NCBI RefSeq assembly: GCF_041911615.1
Contig: NZ_JAYROR010000092.1
Coordinates: 1-16,927, forward strand
Origin: Zoogloea sp041911615
Lineage (GTDB): Bacteria > Pseudomonadota > Gammaproteobacteria > Burkholderiales > Rhodocyclaceae
Length of the DNA: 16,927 nt
Direction of reading: 5' to 3'
The translations under genes were made by a program, and so were the position numbers. This document shows positions 1-8,184 of this stretch, one piece after another (position 1 is the stretch's first letter; every line of letters begins with the position of its first letter). The notes beneath the pieces were generated by a model. It was not told where the DNA came from, did not search any database, and worked only from the letters and a program-made list of their open reading frames with translations.

Positions 1-1214
1 CGACTCGCGTCGCCGACGCCGCGGCTGCGGTCCGCAGCGACGCCGCGCCGGCCCGGCCGGCCTCCGAGGGCGCCTTCAACCCGGCCATCTCGTTGATCAT
101 CGACAGCAAGTTCACGCGGCTGCAGCGCGATCCGTCCAGCTACCGCATCGACGGTTTCGTGCCGTCGGGTGGCGAGGTCGGCCCCCCGCGCAAGGGTTTC
201 TCGCTGGGTGAGTCGGAGCTGGCGATCTCGGCCAACATCGACCACCTGTTCCGCGGCAACGCGCGCTTCTCGCTGGCCGAGGACGACGGCGCCGGCAAGG
301 TCGAGGTGGAAGAGGTGAACGTCGAGACCCTGGCCCTGCCCACCGGGTTCAAGCTGAAGGCCGGCCGCTTCCTGTCGGGCGTCGGCTACCTCAATCAGCA
401 GCACCCCCACGAGTGGGATTTCGCCGACGCGCCGCTCGCCTACAAGGCGTTCTTCGGCTACCGGCTGCAGAACGACGGCGTGCAACTGCGCTGGGTCGCG
501 CCCACCGCGCTGTTCTTCGAGGCGGGGATGGAAGCTGCGAGCGGCAGCAAGTTCCCGGGCGCCGAGCGCAGCGCCAATGGCGCCGGCCTGTGGTCGGCCT
601 TCGCCCACCTGGGGGGCGACATCGGCGAATCGTCGGCGTGGCAGGTCGGCCTGTCCCACGTGCGCACCCACCCGCGCGAGCGCCGCTTCGAGGACGGCGA
701 GATCGGCGGCGTGGCGGTGCAGAACGGCTTCTCGGGCAGCAGTCAGACCTGGATTGCCGACTTCGTCTACAAGTGGGCGCCGAACGGCAACAGCAGCGTG
801 ACCCATCTCAAGCTGCAGGGCGAGTACTTCCTGCGCCGCGAGAACGGCGAGCTGACATACGACCTTGATACGCTCGGCGGCGCGTCGGTGGCTTCGGCCG
901 CCCGTCTGCGCCAGTCGGGCGCCTATCTGCAGGCCGTGTACCAGTTCATGCCGCGCTGGCGGGTCGGCGTGCGCGGCGACTGGCTGCGCAGCGGCACCGT
1001 CGATGTGGCCGGTCTGGGCAGTGCCGAGCTGCCGACGCTGCTGTCGGGCCACGATCCGAGCCGCCAGTCGGCGATGATCGACTGGTCGCCGTCGGAATTC
1101 TCGCGGCTGCGCCTGCAGCTGGCGCGCGACAAATCGCGCGCCGACGAACCCGACAACCAGCTCTGGCTGCAGTACGTGATGAGTCTCGGCGCCCACGGCG
1201 CCCACAAGTTCTGA
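1..1214 (+). CDS. Outer-membrane beta-barrel protein, metal-uptake associated (5' partial)
   Basis: The reading frame is open from the left edge (first full codon at position 3), so the start codon and signal peptide lie outside the window and about 403 residues are visible. An Ala/Arg/Pro-rich linker precedes a segment beginning FNPAISLII. The rest is rich in alternating polar/aromatic strands (for example LKLQGEYFLRRE, YLQAVYQFMPRWRVG, LRLQLARDKS) and ends in LGAHGAHKF; a terminal Phe is typical of BAM-assembled outer-membrane barrels. I see no plug domain or TonB box in the visible part, so 'TonB receptor' is not demonstrated. The stop codon is 11 bases before the binding-protein gene, whose Shine-Dalgarno overlaps it, so the two are very probably co-transcribed. 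From this I infer a role as outer-membrane entry for the same metal, most likely zinc. A general porin is the main alternative. Confidence 0.75.
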   Translation, partial: TRVADAAAAVRSDAAPARPASEGAFNPAISLIIDSKFTRLQRDPSSYRIDGFVPSGGEVGPPRKGFSLGESELAISANIDHLFRGNARFSLAEDDGAGKVEVEEVNVETLALPTGFKLKAGRFLSGVGYLNQQHPHEWDFADAPLAYKAFFGYRLQNDGVQLRWVAPTALFFEAGMEAASGSKFPGAERSANGAGLWSAFAHLGGDIGESSAWQVGLSHVRTHPRERRFEDGEIGGVAVQNGFSGSSQTWIADFVYKWAPNGNSSVTHLKLQGEYFLRRENGELTYDLDTLGGASVASAARLRQSGAYLQAVYQFMPRWRVGVRGDWLRSGTVDVAGLGSAELPTLLSGHDPSRQSAMIDWSPSEFSRLRLQLARDKSRADEPDNQLWLQYVMSLGAHGAHKF

Positions 1215-1225
1215 GGAGTGACGCG

Positions 1226-2137
1226 ATGTTTCCGAAATCGATTCTGCGCGCCGTGCTGGCGCTCGCAGCGCTGCTGATCGCCGTTCCGGCGTCGGCGGCC
1301 ATCAACGTGCTGGCCAGCGTGCCCGAATGGGCTGCGCTGGCCCGTGAAATCGGCGGCGACAAGGTGAATGCCGTGTCCGCCACCAACGCCCTGCAGGACC
1401 CGCACCGGGTCGAGGCGCGACCCTCGTTGATCGCCCGCGCCCGCGGCAGTCAACTGGTGGTGGCCACCGGCGCCGAGCTGGAGATCGGCTGGCTGCCGAT
1501 GGTGCTGCGCGAATCCGGCAACCCGGCGATCCAGCCGGGCCAGCCGGGCTACTTCGAGGCCGCCTCGGTGGTGCGTCTGCTCGAAGTGCCGGGGCGCCTC
1601 GATCGCGCCGACGGCGATGTCCATCCCGGCGGCAATCCCCACCTGCAGCTCGATCCGCGCAACATGCTGAAGGTGGGCGAAGCGCTCGCGGCGCGACTGG
1701 CACAGGTGGACCCGGCCAACGCGGCGGCCTACAAGACCGGCTACGCGCGCTTCGCCGACCGGTGGAAGGTCGCGATGGCACGCTGGGAGCAGGCGGCCGC
1801 ACCGCTGCGGGGCGCGCCGGTGTGGGTCCAGCACAAGGCGTTTCCCTACCTGTCCGACTGGCTCGGGCTCAAGGAGCTCGGCGCCCTGGAGCCCAAGCCC
1901 GGCGTCGAGGCCGGCAGCGCCCAGCTCGCCGGCATTCTCGAGCGCCAGAAGGCGACGCCGGCGCGGATGATCCTGCGCCCGGCCTACGCGCGCGCCGCGT
2001 CGTCCGACTGGCTGGCGGAGCGGGCGAAGATCCCGGCGGTGGTGCTGCCCTTCACGGTCGGCGGCTCGGCGGAGGCGGGCGATCTGTTCGGCCTCTTCGA
2101 CGACACCATCCGGCGCCTGCTCGCCGGCCTGAAGTAA
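1226..2137 (+). CDS. Zinc/metal ABC transporter periplasmic binding protein (ZnuA/TroA family)
   Basis: This 303-residue protein begins with a clear Sec signal peptide (basic start, hydrophobic core LALAALLIAV, likely cleavage after ASA at about residue 24). It matches the cluster A-I metal-binding proteins. Three conserved ligand histidines are visible: His60 in DPHRV, His139 in GNPHLQLDP and His203 in VQHKAF. This three-histidine pattern is that of zinc-type ZnuA rather than manganese-type PsaA. The long His-rich loop found in many ZnuA proteins is absent, apart from a short DGDVHPGG. The C-terminal stretch around residues 271-296 (VVLPFTVGG...DLFGLFDDTI) is typical of the family. The start is supported by GAGGAG at 1213-1218. 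It delivers metal to the permease encoded three genes on. Zinc is inferred from the ligands; no Zur site is visible because the operon promoter lies outside the window. Confidence 0.9.
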   Translation: MFPKSILRAVLALAALLIAVPASAAINVLASVPEWAALAREIGGDKVNAVSATNALQDPHRVEARPSLIARARGSQLVVATGAELEIGWLPMVLRESGNPAIQPGQPGYFEAASVVRLLEVPGRLDRADGDVHPGGNPHLQLDPRNMLKVGEALAARLAQVDPANAAAYKTGYARFADRWKVAMARWEQAAAPLRGAPVWVQHKAFPYLSDWLGLKELGALEPKPGVEAGSAQLAGILERQKATPARMILRPAYARAASSDWLAERAKIPAVVLPFTVGGSAEAGDLFGLFDDTIRRLLAGLK

Positions 2138-2146
2138 GGGGGCGGC

Positions 2147-2725
2147 ATGGCCGAGGTGCTTCTGCGCGTGAGCCGGCTCACCGCCGGCTATGCCGCGCCG
2201 GTGGCGGGACCGCTCGATTTCGAGCTGCGCCGGGGCGAGGTCCTCGGCCTCGCCGGGCCCAACGGCGCCGGCAAGTCCACCTTGCTCAAGGCGCTGTGGG
2301 GCGGCGTGCGGGTGTTCGCCGGGCGCGTCGAAAAGGCGCCCGGGCTGGAAATTTCGCACCAGGCCCAGGGCTTCGACGACCTGCGCGGGGTGCCGGTCAG
2401 CGGGCGCGAACTGCTCGCGCTGACCGGCGCCCCGTCCGTCGGCCTGCCGCCATGGCTGGCGGAACGGCTCGACCGGCGGCTGGACCGGCTGTCGGGCGGG
2501 CAACTGCAGTTCCTGCGCCTGTGGGCCTGTCTTGCCGCGCCGGCCGATCTGATCCTGCTCGACGAGCCCACCAACAACCTCGATCGTGCCGGCGTCGCCT
2601 ATCTGGCCGAGTGGTTCGCCCGTGCCCACGCCGAGCAGGGCATCGTGATCGTCTCCCACGACCACGGTTTCATCGATCAGGTGTGCTCCCGCGTCGTCGA
2701 GGTGGGCGGAGGTGCGCAGTCATGA
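2147..2725 (+). CDS. Zinc/metal ABC transporter ATP-binding protein (ZnuC-like, short)
   Basis: An ABC ATPase of 192 residues that energises import of the metal delivered by the upstream binding protein. All core motifs are present: Walker A GPNGAGKST at residues 37-45, a probable Q-loop Gln near residue 72-74 (SHQAQGFDD), signature LSGGQ at 115-119, Walker B LILLDEP at 135-141, a D-loop NNLD at 143-146 and the switch His171 in SHDHG. It is clearly shorter than typical ZnuC (around 230-250 residues). The spacing between Q-loop and signature is compact and the usual C-terminal extension is missing, but nothing catalytic is lost. It starts nine bases after the binding-protein stop, behind a G-rich Shine-Dalgarno, and its stop overlaps the permease start as ATGA, implying translational coupling. 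Confidence 0.9.
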   Translation: MAEVLLRVSRLTAGYAAPVAGPLDFELRRGEVLGLAGPNGAGKSTLLKALWGGVRVFAGRVEKAPGLEISHQAQGFDDLRGVPVSGRELLALTGAPSVGLPPWLAERLDRRLDRLSGGQLQFLRLWACLAAPADLILLDEPTNNLDRAGVAYLAEWFARAHAEQGIVIVSHDHGFIDQVCSRVVEVGGGAQS

Positions 2726-3513
2726 GCTTCGATCTGCTGTTCGATCCGCTGTTCCGGGTGCCGTTCTTCACCGGACTGCTGCTCGCCGGCCTGCTGCCGC
2801 TCATCGGCATGTACCTGCGCCTGCGCCATGAGTGGCTGGCGGCGCTGGCCTTTGCTCAGATGGCGTCGGCCGGCGCCTTGCTGGCCATGGTGGCGGGCTG
2901 GCCGATGCTCGCCGGCGGGGTGCTGGCGGCCTTCCTCGCGGCGCTGGCCAAGGGGCTGATGGCCCGTGCCGGCGTCAGCGCCTACGCGCTGATGATGTTG
3001 CTGGCCTGGGGGGGCGGGGTGCTGCTGGTGGCCAATCATCCGCTGGCCGAGCAGGCCGGTCACGCGCTCTTCGACGGCCAGCTCTACTTCACCGGGGAAG
3101 GGCATCTGCTGGCGGCGGGGCTGGCCTGTGCGGTGGTCGCGCCACTGCTCGGCTGGCTGTCGCGGCCCTTGCTGCTGGGGCGTTTCTTCCCGGAGTTCTA
3201 CCGGGCGCGGGGTCGCGATGCCCGCCCCCGGCTGATGCTCTTCGATCTGCTGGCGGGGCTCGCGGTGGCGTTGGCCACGGTCAGCCTCGGCGTGATGGCG
3301 GCGTTCGCCCTGGTCTTCGTGCCGCCGCTGGTGGCCTACCGCTTCGGGCGAGGCTGGCGGGCCGGTTTGGTGCTCGCGGCGGTCATCGGAATGGTGGGCT
3401 ACTGCGTTGCTTTTGCGGTGTCGCTGGGTTTCGATCAACCCTTCGGCCCGATATGCGCGGTGTTTTTCGTTGTGCTCGCTGCGCTGTCAAGTGTGAATTC
3501 CGACAGGATGTAA
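2722..3513 (+). CDS. Zinc/metal ABC transporter permease (ZnuB-like)
   Basis: An integral membrane protein of 263 residues starting at the ATG that overlaps the ATPase stop (ATGA, 2722-2725). An open frame extends further upstream, but it runs antagonistically through the ATPase gene and is not used. Hydrophobic segments alternate with short polar loops, with roughly seven to eight membrane helices (for example around residues 15-30, 45-75, 85-105, 130-150, 175-205, 215-235 and 240-258). The segment LMLFDLLAGLAVALATVSLGVMAAFALVFVPPLVA (split here only for description; about residues 172-206) resembles the conserved helix of ABC-3 permeases, with the cytoplasmic coupling region just before it. 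It forms the inner-membrane channel for the two upstream proteins. The following 70 bases are AT-richer and contain no terminator I can recognise. Confidence 0.86.
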   Translation: MSFDLLFDPLFRVPFFTGLLLAGLLPLIGMYLRLRHEWLAALAFAQMASAGALLAMVAGWPMLAGGVLAAFLAALAKGLMARAGVSAYALMMLLAWGGGVLLVANHPLAEQAGHALFDGQLYFTGEGHLLAAGLACAVVAPLLGWLSRPLLLGRFFPEFYRARGRDARPRLMLFDLLAGLAVALATVSLGVMAAFALVFVPPLVAYRFGRGWRAGLVLAAVIGMVGYCVAFAVSLGFDQPFGPICAVFFVVLAALSSVNSDRM

Positions 3514-3583
3514 ATCACGGAGCGAGTGCTTTGATGAGTGTTATCCTTGTCAATCGTAAAAAAATGACTTGGAGGGTGCGCGA

Positions 3584-4786
3584 GTGGTGCTACCGTTTTT
3601 CGGCAAGAAGCCTGCACCTGCCGGAAGTCCTGCACCTCGTTCCCGCAGCGGTTCCGGCGCGGTAGGCGCATCGCCGGCCGCCGCCCGGTCGCGCCCGGTC
3701 CCTCGCAGCGAAACCTCGACCCTCGATTTCACCATCGCCGGCGGCGATCTGAACCGCGTGCTGGCCCAGTGCGCCGACAAGGTTCATGTCGAGGAGGGCG
3801 TCGACGAAATGGCGCCGCCCGCCGAGGAGGCGGCGATCCTCTACGCCAACGGCGGCGACGACGAAGCCCGGATGGTGCTCGAGCACGCGCTCCAGACCAC
3901 CGTCGACGACACCACCCGCTTCAACCTCTGGTCGATGCTGCTCGACCTGCTGCGCCTGGTCGGTCAGCGCGAGCGCTTTGAATCCCTCAGCCTCGGTTTC
4001 GCCACCGAATTCGAGCGCTCCCCGCCGGCCTGGCAGGATCTGTCCGCCAATGCGGCCCGTGCCGGCGTCGAGCCCAAGGTGCAGACCATCAACCTGTCCG
4101 GCCACCTGGGCGGGCAGGCCGCCGCGCAGTTCGCCCAGCTGATCCAGATCGGGATGCGCGCCGGCGCCCTGCGCATCGATCTGAGCCGCCTGCGCAGCGC
4201 CGACAACGCCGGCGGCGACCTGCTCCTGCGGGCGGTGCGCGGCCTGCGCCGGGCCAAGATCAAGCTTCACCTTTCGGGCGCCGCCCATCTGGCCAATGTC
4301 CTCGCCGGCCTGGTGACGAGCGGCAAGCGCAGCGATCAGACCCTGTGGCTCCTTCTCCTCGAGGTCCTGCAGTACACCGATCAGCAGGAGCGTTTCGAGG
4401 AGCTGGCCGTCGATTACGCGATGACCTTCGAAGAGTCTCCTCCGTCGTGGGAGCCGCCGCCCGCCATCACCGCGAGCCAGACCGGCGCCGAGGCGGTCGA
4501 TGCGGCGCTGAGTCGCATTTATCTGCTCGAAGGCGAGATCATCGGACCGAACACCGAAGTGCTGCGCAAGATCACCGCCTTCGCGGCCGATCGCACCAAG
4601 GTCGAGATCGATTGCAGCCGGCTGCGACGAATGGATTTCGTCTCGGCGGGCACCCTGTTCAACATCATCTCCCAGCTCCACACCCAGGGCCGTCTGGTGG
4701 TGCTGACCGGCGTCAATTCGATGGTCGCCGCGTTGATGCAGGTGATGGGGCTCCATCAGGTCGCGCGCATCGAACTGCGCGGCTGA
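3584..4786 (+). CDS. STAS-domain protein with duplicated helical-repeat/STAS module
   Basis: I chose the GTG at 3584 because GGAGGG (3571-3576) lies seven bases upstream; a second GTG at 3587 is possible. This gives 400 residues. Residues 8-45 form a basic, Pro/Ser/Ala-rich, probably disordered tail. Residues 48-110 are acidic and helical. Two helical segments resembling the FimV C-terminal/TPR-like repeat lie at 113-151 (LLDLLRL...ERFESL...SPPAW) and 252-290 (LLEVLQY...ERFEEL...SPPSW); about half their positions are identical. Each is followed by a STAS-like fold: 166-246, with LRIDLSRLRSADNAG, and 310-400, with VEIDCSRLRRMDFVSAGTLF. STAS domains act as protein-protein switches, as in anti-sigma antagonists and MlaB-like proteins. 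The usual anti-anti-sigma phospho-serine pattern is not obvious. The gene stands alone between the metal operon and hslVU. Its function is unknown; a scaffold or regulatory adaptor is my inference. Confidence 0.85.
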   Translation: MVLPFFGKKPAPAGSPAPRSRSGSGAVGASPAAARSRPVPRSETSTLDFTIAGGDLNRVLAQCADKVHVEEGVDEMAPPAEEAAILYANGGDDEARMVLEHALQTTVDDTTRFNLWSMLLDLLRLVGQRERFESLSLGFATEFERSPPAWQDLSANAARAGVEPKVQTINLSGHLGGQAAAQFAQLIQIGMRAGALRIDLSRLRSADNAGGDLLLRAVRGLRRAKIKLHLSGAAHLANVLAGLVTSGKRSDQTLWLLLLEVLQYTDQQERFEELAVDYAMTFEESPPSWEPPPAITASQTGAEAVDAALSRIYLLEGEIIGPNTEVLRKITAFAADRTKVEIDCSRLRRMDFVSAGTLFNIISQLHTQGRLVVLTGVNSMVAALMQVMGLHQVARIELRG

Positions 4787-4793
4787 GCGCCGG

Positions 4794-4818
4794 GACGGCG
4801 GGCGTCGCGCCCGTCGTC
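4794..4818. repeat. GC-rich inverted repeat after the STAS gene
   Basis: Eleven base pairs (4794-4804 with 4808-4818), including one G-U pair, close a TCG loop eight bases after the STAS-gene stop codon. No uridine run follows directly; the nearest T-rich stretch is about 35 bases away. It may stabilise the 3' end or act as a Rho-assisted terminator that insulates hslVU from upstream transcription. It is unlikely to be a classical intrinsic terminator. Confidence 0.5.
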
Positions 4819-4844
4819 GCCTGACGAATCGTGTGGTCGGGGCT

Positions 4845-4872
4845 CTTGTAATTCCTTTTTTCGCCCCCAGAT
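4845..4872 (+). promoter_or_regulatory. Probable sigma-32 (heat-shock) promoter of hslVU
   Basis: CTTGTAA at 4845-4851 and CCCCAGAT at 4865-4872 are separated by 13 bases. The E. coli sigma-32 consensus is CTTGAAA, a spacer of about 11-16, then CCCCATNT. Each element therefore differs at one or two positions, and the spacing fits. It lies immediately upstream of hslV, which is a classical heat-shock gene. The predicted transcription start would be around 4878-4880, at the start codon itself. No sigma-70 promoter of similar quality is visible in the gap. Confidence 0.55.
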
Positions 4873-4879
4873 CGTTCCA

Positions 4880-5415
4880 ATGGAACAATATCACGGCACC
4901 ACCATCCTCTCGGTCCGGCGCGGCCGGCACGTGGCCCTCGGCGGCGACGGGCAGGTCACCCTCGGCAACATCGTCATCAAGGCCAGCGCCCGCAAGGTGC
5001 GCAAGCTGTACCAGGATCGCATCCTGGCCGGGTTTGCCGGCGGCACGGCCGACGCCTTTACGCTCTTCGAACGCTTCGAGGCCAAGCTCGAGAAGCATCA
5101 GGGCAACCTCGTGCGCAGTGCCGTCGAACTCGCCAAGGACTGGCGCACCGATCGCGCCCTGCGCCGCCTGGAGGCGATGCTGGCGGTGGCCGATCTCGAC
5201 AACTCCCTGATCATCACCGGCAACGGCGACGTACTCGAGCCCGAGCAGGGCATCGTGGCGATCGGTTCCGGCGGCGCCTACGCCCAGTCCGCCGCCCGCG
5301 CGCTCATCGAGAACACCCAGCTCGCCCCCGAGGACGTCATCAAGAAGTCGCTCACCATCGCCGGCGACCTGTGCATCTACACCAACCAGTGCCACACCAT
5401 CGAAGTGCTGAAGCC

Positions 5416-5419
<4 letters not shown>
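4880..5419 (+). CDS. hslV: ATP-dependent protease HslV, proteolytic subunit
   Basis: This 179-residue protein is the peptidase of the HslVU (ClpQY) complex, a cytoplasmic proteasome-like double hexamer. A short propeptide (six residues, MEQYHG) is removed to expose Thr7, the catalytic N-terminal nucleophile in TTIL. In mature numbering the conserved lysines of the active site are Lys28 (residue 34) and Lys33 (residue 39). The family blocks GFAGGTADAFTLFE (51-64), ELAKDWRTDR, NSLIITGNGDV and AIGSGGAYAQSAARAL are all present, and the length is normal. The start is fixed by the propeptide. There is no Shine-Dalgarno in front of it: the bases before ATG read GATCGTTCCA. The stop overlaps the hslU start as ATGA. 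Confidence 0.97.
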
Positions 5420-6753
<1,334 letters not shown>

Positions 6754-6759
6754 GCCTGC

Positions 6760-6776
6760 GCCGGCCTCATGCCGGC
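6760..6776. repeat. Small perfect hairpin after hslU
   Basis: GCCGGC (6760-6765) and GCCGGC (6771-6776) are self-complementary arms around CTCAT, directly after the hslU stop. There is no T-run, so it probably only adds structure to the 3' UTR ahead of the real terminator 14 bases further on. Confidence 0.4.
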
Positions 6777-6789
6777 GGTGGACGTGAGC

Positions 6790-6822
6790 GAGGGGCTGCC
6801 GAGGTAGCCCCTCATTTATTTT
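6790..6822 (+). terminator. Intrinsic terminator of hslVU
   Basis: A perfect 8-bp stem GAGGGGCT/AGCCCCTC (6790-6797 and 6806-6813) with an 8-base loop is followed by ATTTATTTT (6814-6822). It is placed 37 bases after the hslU stop and separates hslVU from the carrier gene downstream. Confidence 0.85.
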
Positions 6823-6903
6823 GCGGGTCGGATGGCGTATACCGTTGGTGGCGCGCCGCCGGAGAGCGGCCCGACTCGACTCCAACTTCCCCTCGTCCTC
6901 CCC

Positions 6904-7776
6904 ATGCTGCTGCGCATCGTTTCCATCCTCTTCCCGCTCTTTGCCATCACCGCCGTGGGCTTCCTGGTCGGCCGGCGCGCGAGACCGGATCTCTCCCAGG
7001 CCAACAAGCTGAACATGGACGTATTCGTGCCGGCGCTGGTGTTTGGCGCCCTGGCGAACAAGTCCTTCCACATCATGCAGTTCCTGCCGCTGCTCGGGGT
7101 GACCTTCGTCGCGGTGGTCGGCTCCGGCCTGCTGGGCTGGGCGGTGGCGCGGACGATTGGCGTGGCGCCGCGCACTTTCGTGCCGCCGATGATGTTCAAC
7201 AACTGCGGCAACCTGGGCCTGCCGCTGGCGGTGCTGGCCTTCGGCGATGCGGCGCTGGCGCCGGCGGTGGTGATGTTCATGGTGTCGAACCTGGTCCATT
7301 TCACGTTTGGCGCCTGGTATCTCGACCATCACGCGCGGCTCGCCAGCGTCTGGAAGGTGCCGTCGGTGCTGGCCACGCTGGCCGGGTTGGCGGTGGGCAT
7401 CGCGGGCTTCGAGGTGTGGCCGCCGGCAATGCTGGCGATCAAGATGCTCGGCGACATCTCGATTCCGCTGATGCTGTTTGCGCTGGGGGTGCGGATCAGC
7501 GAGTCGCGCATCTCGGCGATCCGCCTGGGGGTGACCGGCGCCGTGGCGCGACCGCTGATCGGACTGGCGCTGTCGGCGGCCTTGCTCGCGCTGGTGCCGC
7601 TGCCGGCCCAGGAGCGAGCGCTGCTGATCGTCTTCGGCGCGTTGCCGCCGGCGGTGCTCAATTACATGTTTGCCGAGCGTTACCACCAGGAGCCGGAGAA
7701 GGTCGCCTCGATGGTGCTGATCGGCAACGTGCTGGCGGTGGCCTTCCTGCCGCTGGCGCTGGCGATCGCGCTGTGA
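6904..7776 (+). CDS. AEC (auxin efflux carrier) family transporter
   Basis: A 290-residue membrane protein with about nine to ten hydrophobic segments, almost no large soluble loop, and the family signature NNCGNLGLPLAVLAFGD (about residues 99-115), in which Asn/Gly/Pro residues sit in the broken transport helix. The start MLLRIVSILFPLFAITAVGF matches the usual AEC N terminus. A longer form from the ATG at 6832 would add 24 non-hydrophobic residues and would begin only ten bases after the terminator T-run. Neither start has a good Shine-Dalgarno, so the start is uncertain. Bacterial members export or exchange small organic acids such as malate or malonate; the substrate here is unknown. The gene converges with hslR, with a six-base gap and no terminator between them. 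Confidence 0.85.
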   Translation: MLLRIVSILFPLFAITAVGFLVGRRARPDLSQANKLNMDVFVPALVFGALANKSFHIMQFLPLLGVTFVAVVGSGLLGWAVARTIGVAPRTFVPPMMFNNCGNLGLPLAVLAFGDAALAPAVVMFMVSNLVHFTFGAWYLDHHARLASVWKVPSVLATLAGLAVGIAGFEVWPPAMLAIKMLGDISIPLMLFALGVRISESRISAIRLGVTGAVARPLIGLALSAALLALVPLPAQERALLIVFGALPPAVLNYMFAERYHQEPEKVASMVLIGNVLAVAFLPLALAIAL

Positions 7777-7782
7777 GGCGGT

Positions 7783-8184
7783 TCAGAAGCCGTCGGTGAA
7801 GCGGCCGATCTGCCGACGGTCGCGCTTGGTGGGGCGGCCGTGCAGATCGGCGCCGGGCGTGGCGGCGAGCTTGCGCTGCTCGCGCTGGGCCTGGCGCGCG
7901 GCGGCGCTCTCGGCGGTTTCGGCGTAGAGCGTCTGGGCCACCGTGGCGCTGCCGCGTTTTTCGGCGATGCCGGTGACGACGACGGTGAAGTGCGCCTCGG
8001 CGAGCTGGATCGCCACCGTGTCGCCGACCTTCACGTCCTTGGCGGGCTTGACCCGCAGGCCGTTGAGCTGGACCTTGCCGCCCTCGACGGCGTCGGTGGC
8101 GAGCGTGCGGTGCTTGTAGAAGCGGGCCGCCCACAGCCATTTGTCGAGGCGGGTGCGGGCGTCGTGATCGTGTCTGTCGTTCAT
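7783..8184 (-). CDS. hslR: Heat-shock protein 15, S4-domain RNA-binding protein
   Basis: The 133-residue protein has the same length as E. coli Hsp15. An S4 RNA-binding domain occupies about residues 12-60 (RLDKWLWAARFYKHRTLA, then VQLNGLRVKPAKDVKVGD), followed by a beta segment (FTVVVTGIA) and a basic, Gln/Arg-rich tail ending DRRQIGRFTDGF. Hsp15 binds free 50S subunits carrying a nascent chain and peptidyl-tRNA after premature dissociation and helps recycle them. The ATG overlaps the regA stop (ATGA on the minus strand), so translation is coupled to the regulator gene. No separate heat-shock promoter is evident; one could lie inside regA. Confidence 0.92.
   Translation of the reverse strand: MNDRHDHDARTRLDKWLWAARFYKHRTLATDAVEGGKVQLNGLRVKPAKDVKVGDTVAIQLAEAHFTVVVTGIAEKRGSATVAQTLYAETAESAAARQAQREQRKLAATPGADLHGRPTKRDRRQIGRFTDGF

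Noticed and set aside
3530..3570. Possible promoter upstream of the STAS gene (TTGATG with AT-rich DNA downstream)
   Set aside because: No acceptable -10 element at the right distance; the AT-rich run may simply be leader sequence.
3590..5395. A minus-strand open frame of 601 codons antisense to the STAS gene and hslV
   Set aside because: It has shadow-type composition and covers the hslV promoter and most of hslV on the opposite strand; no family resemblance.
6816..6843. Possible sigma-70 promoter for the AEC gene (TTATTT, 16 bases, TATACC)
   Set aside because: The -35 element is poor and overlaps the hslVU terminator T-run; too weak to list as a feature.
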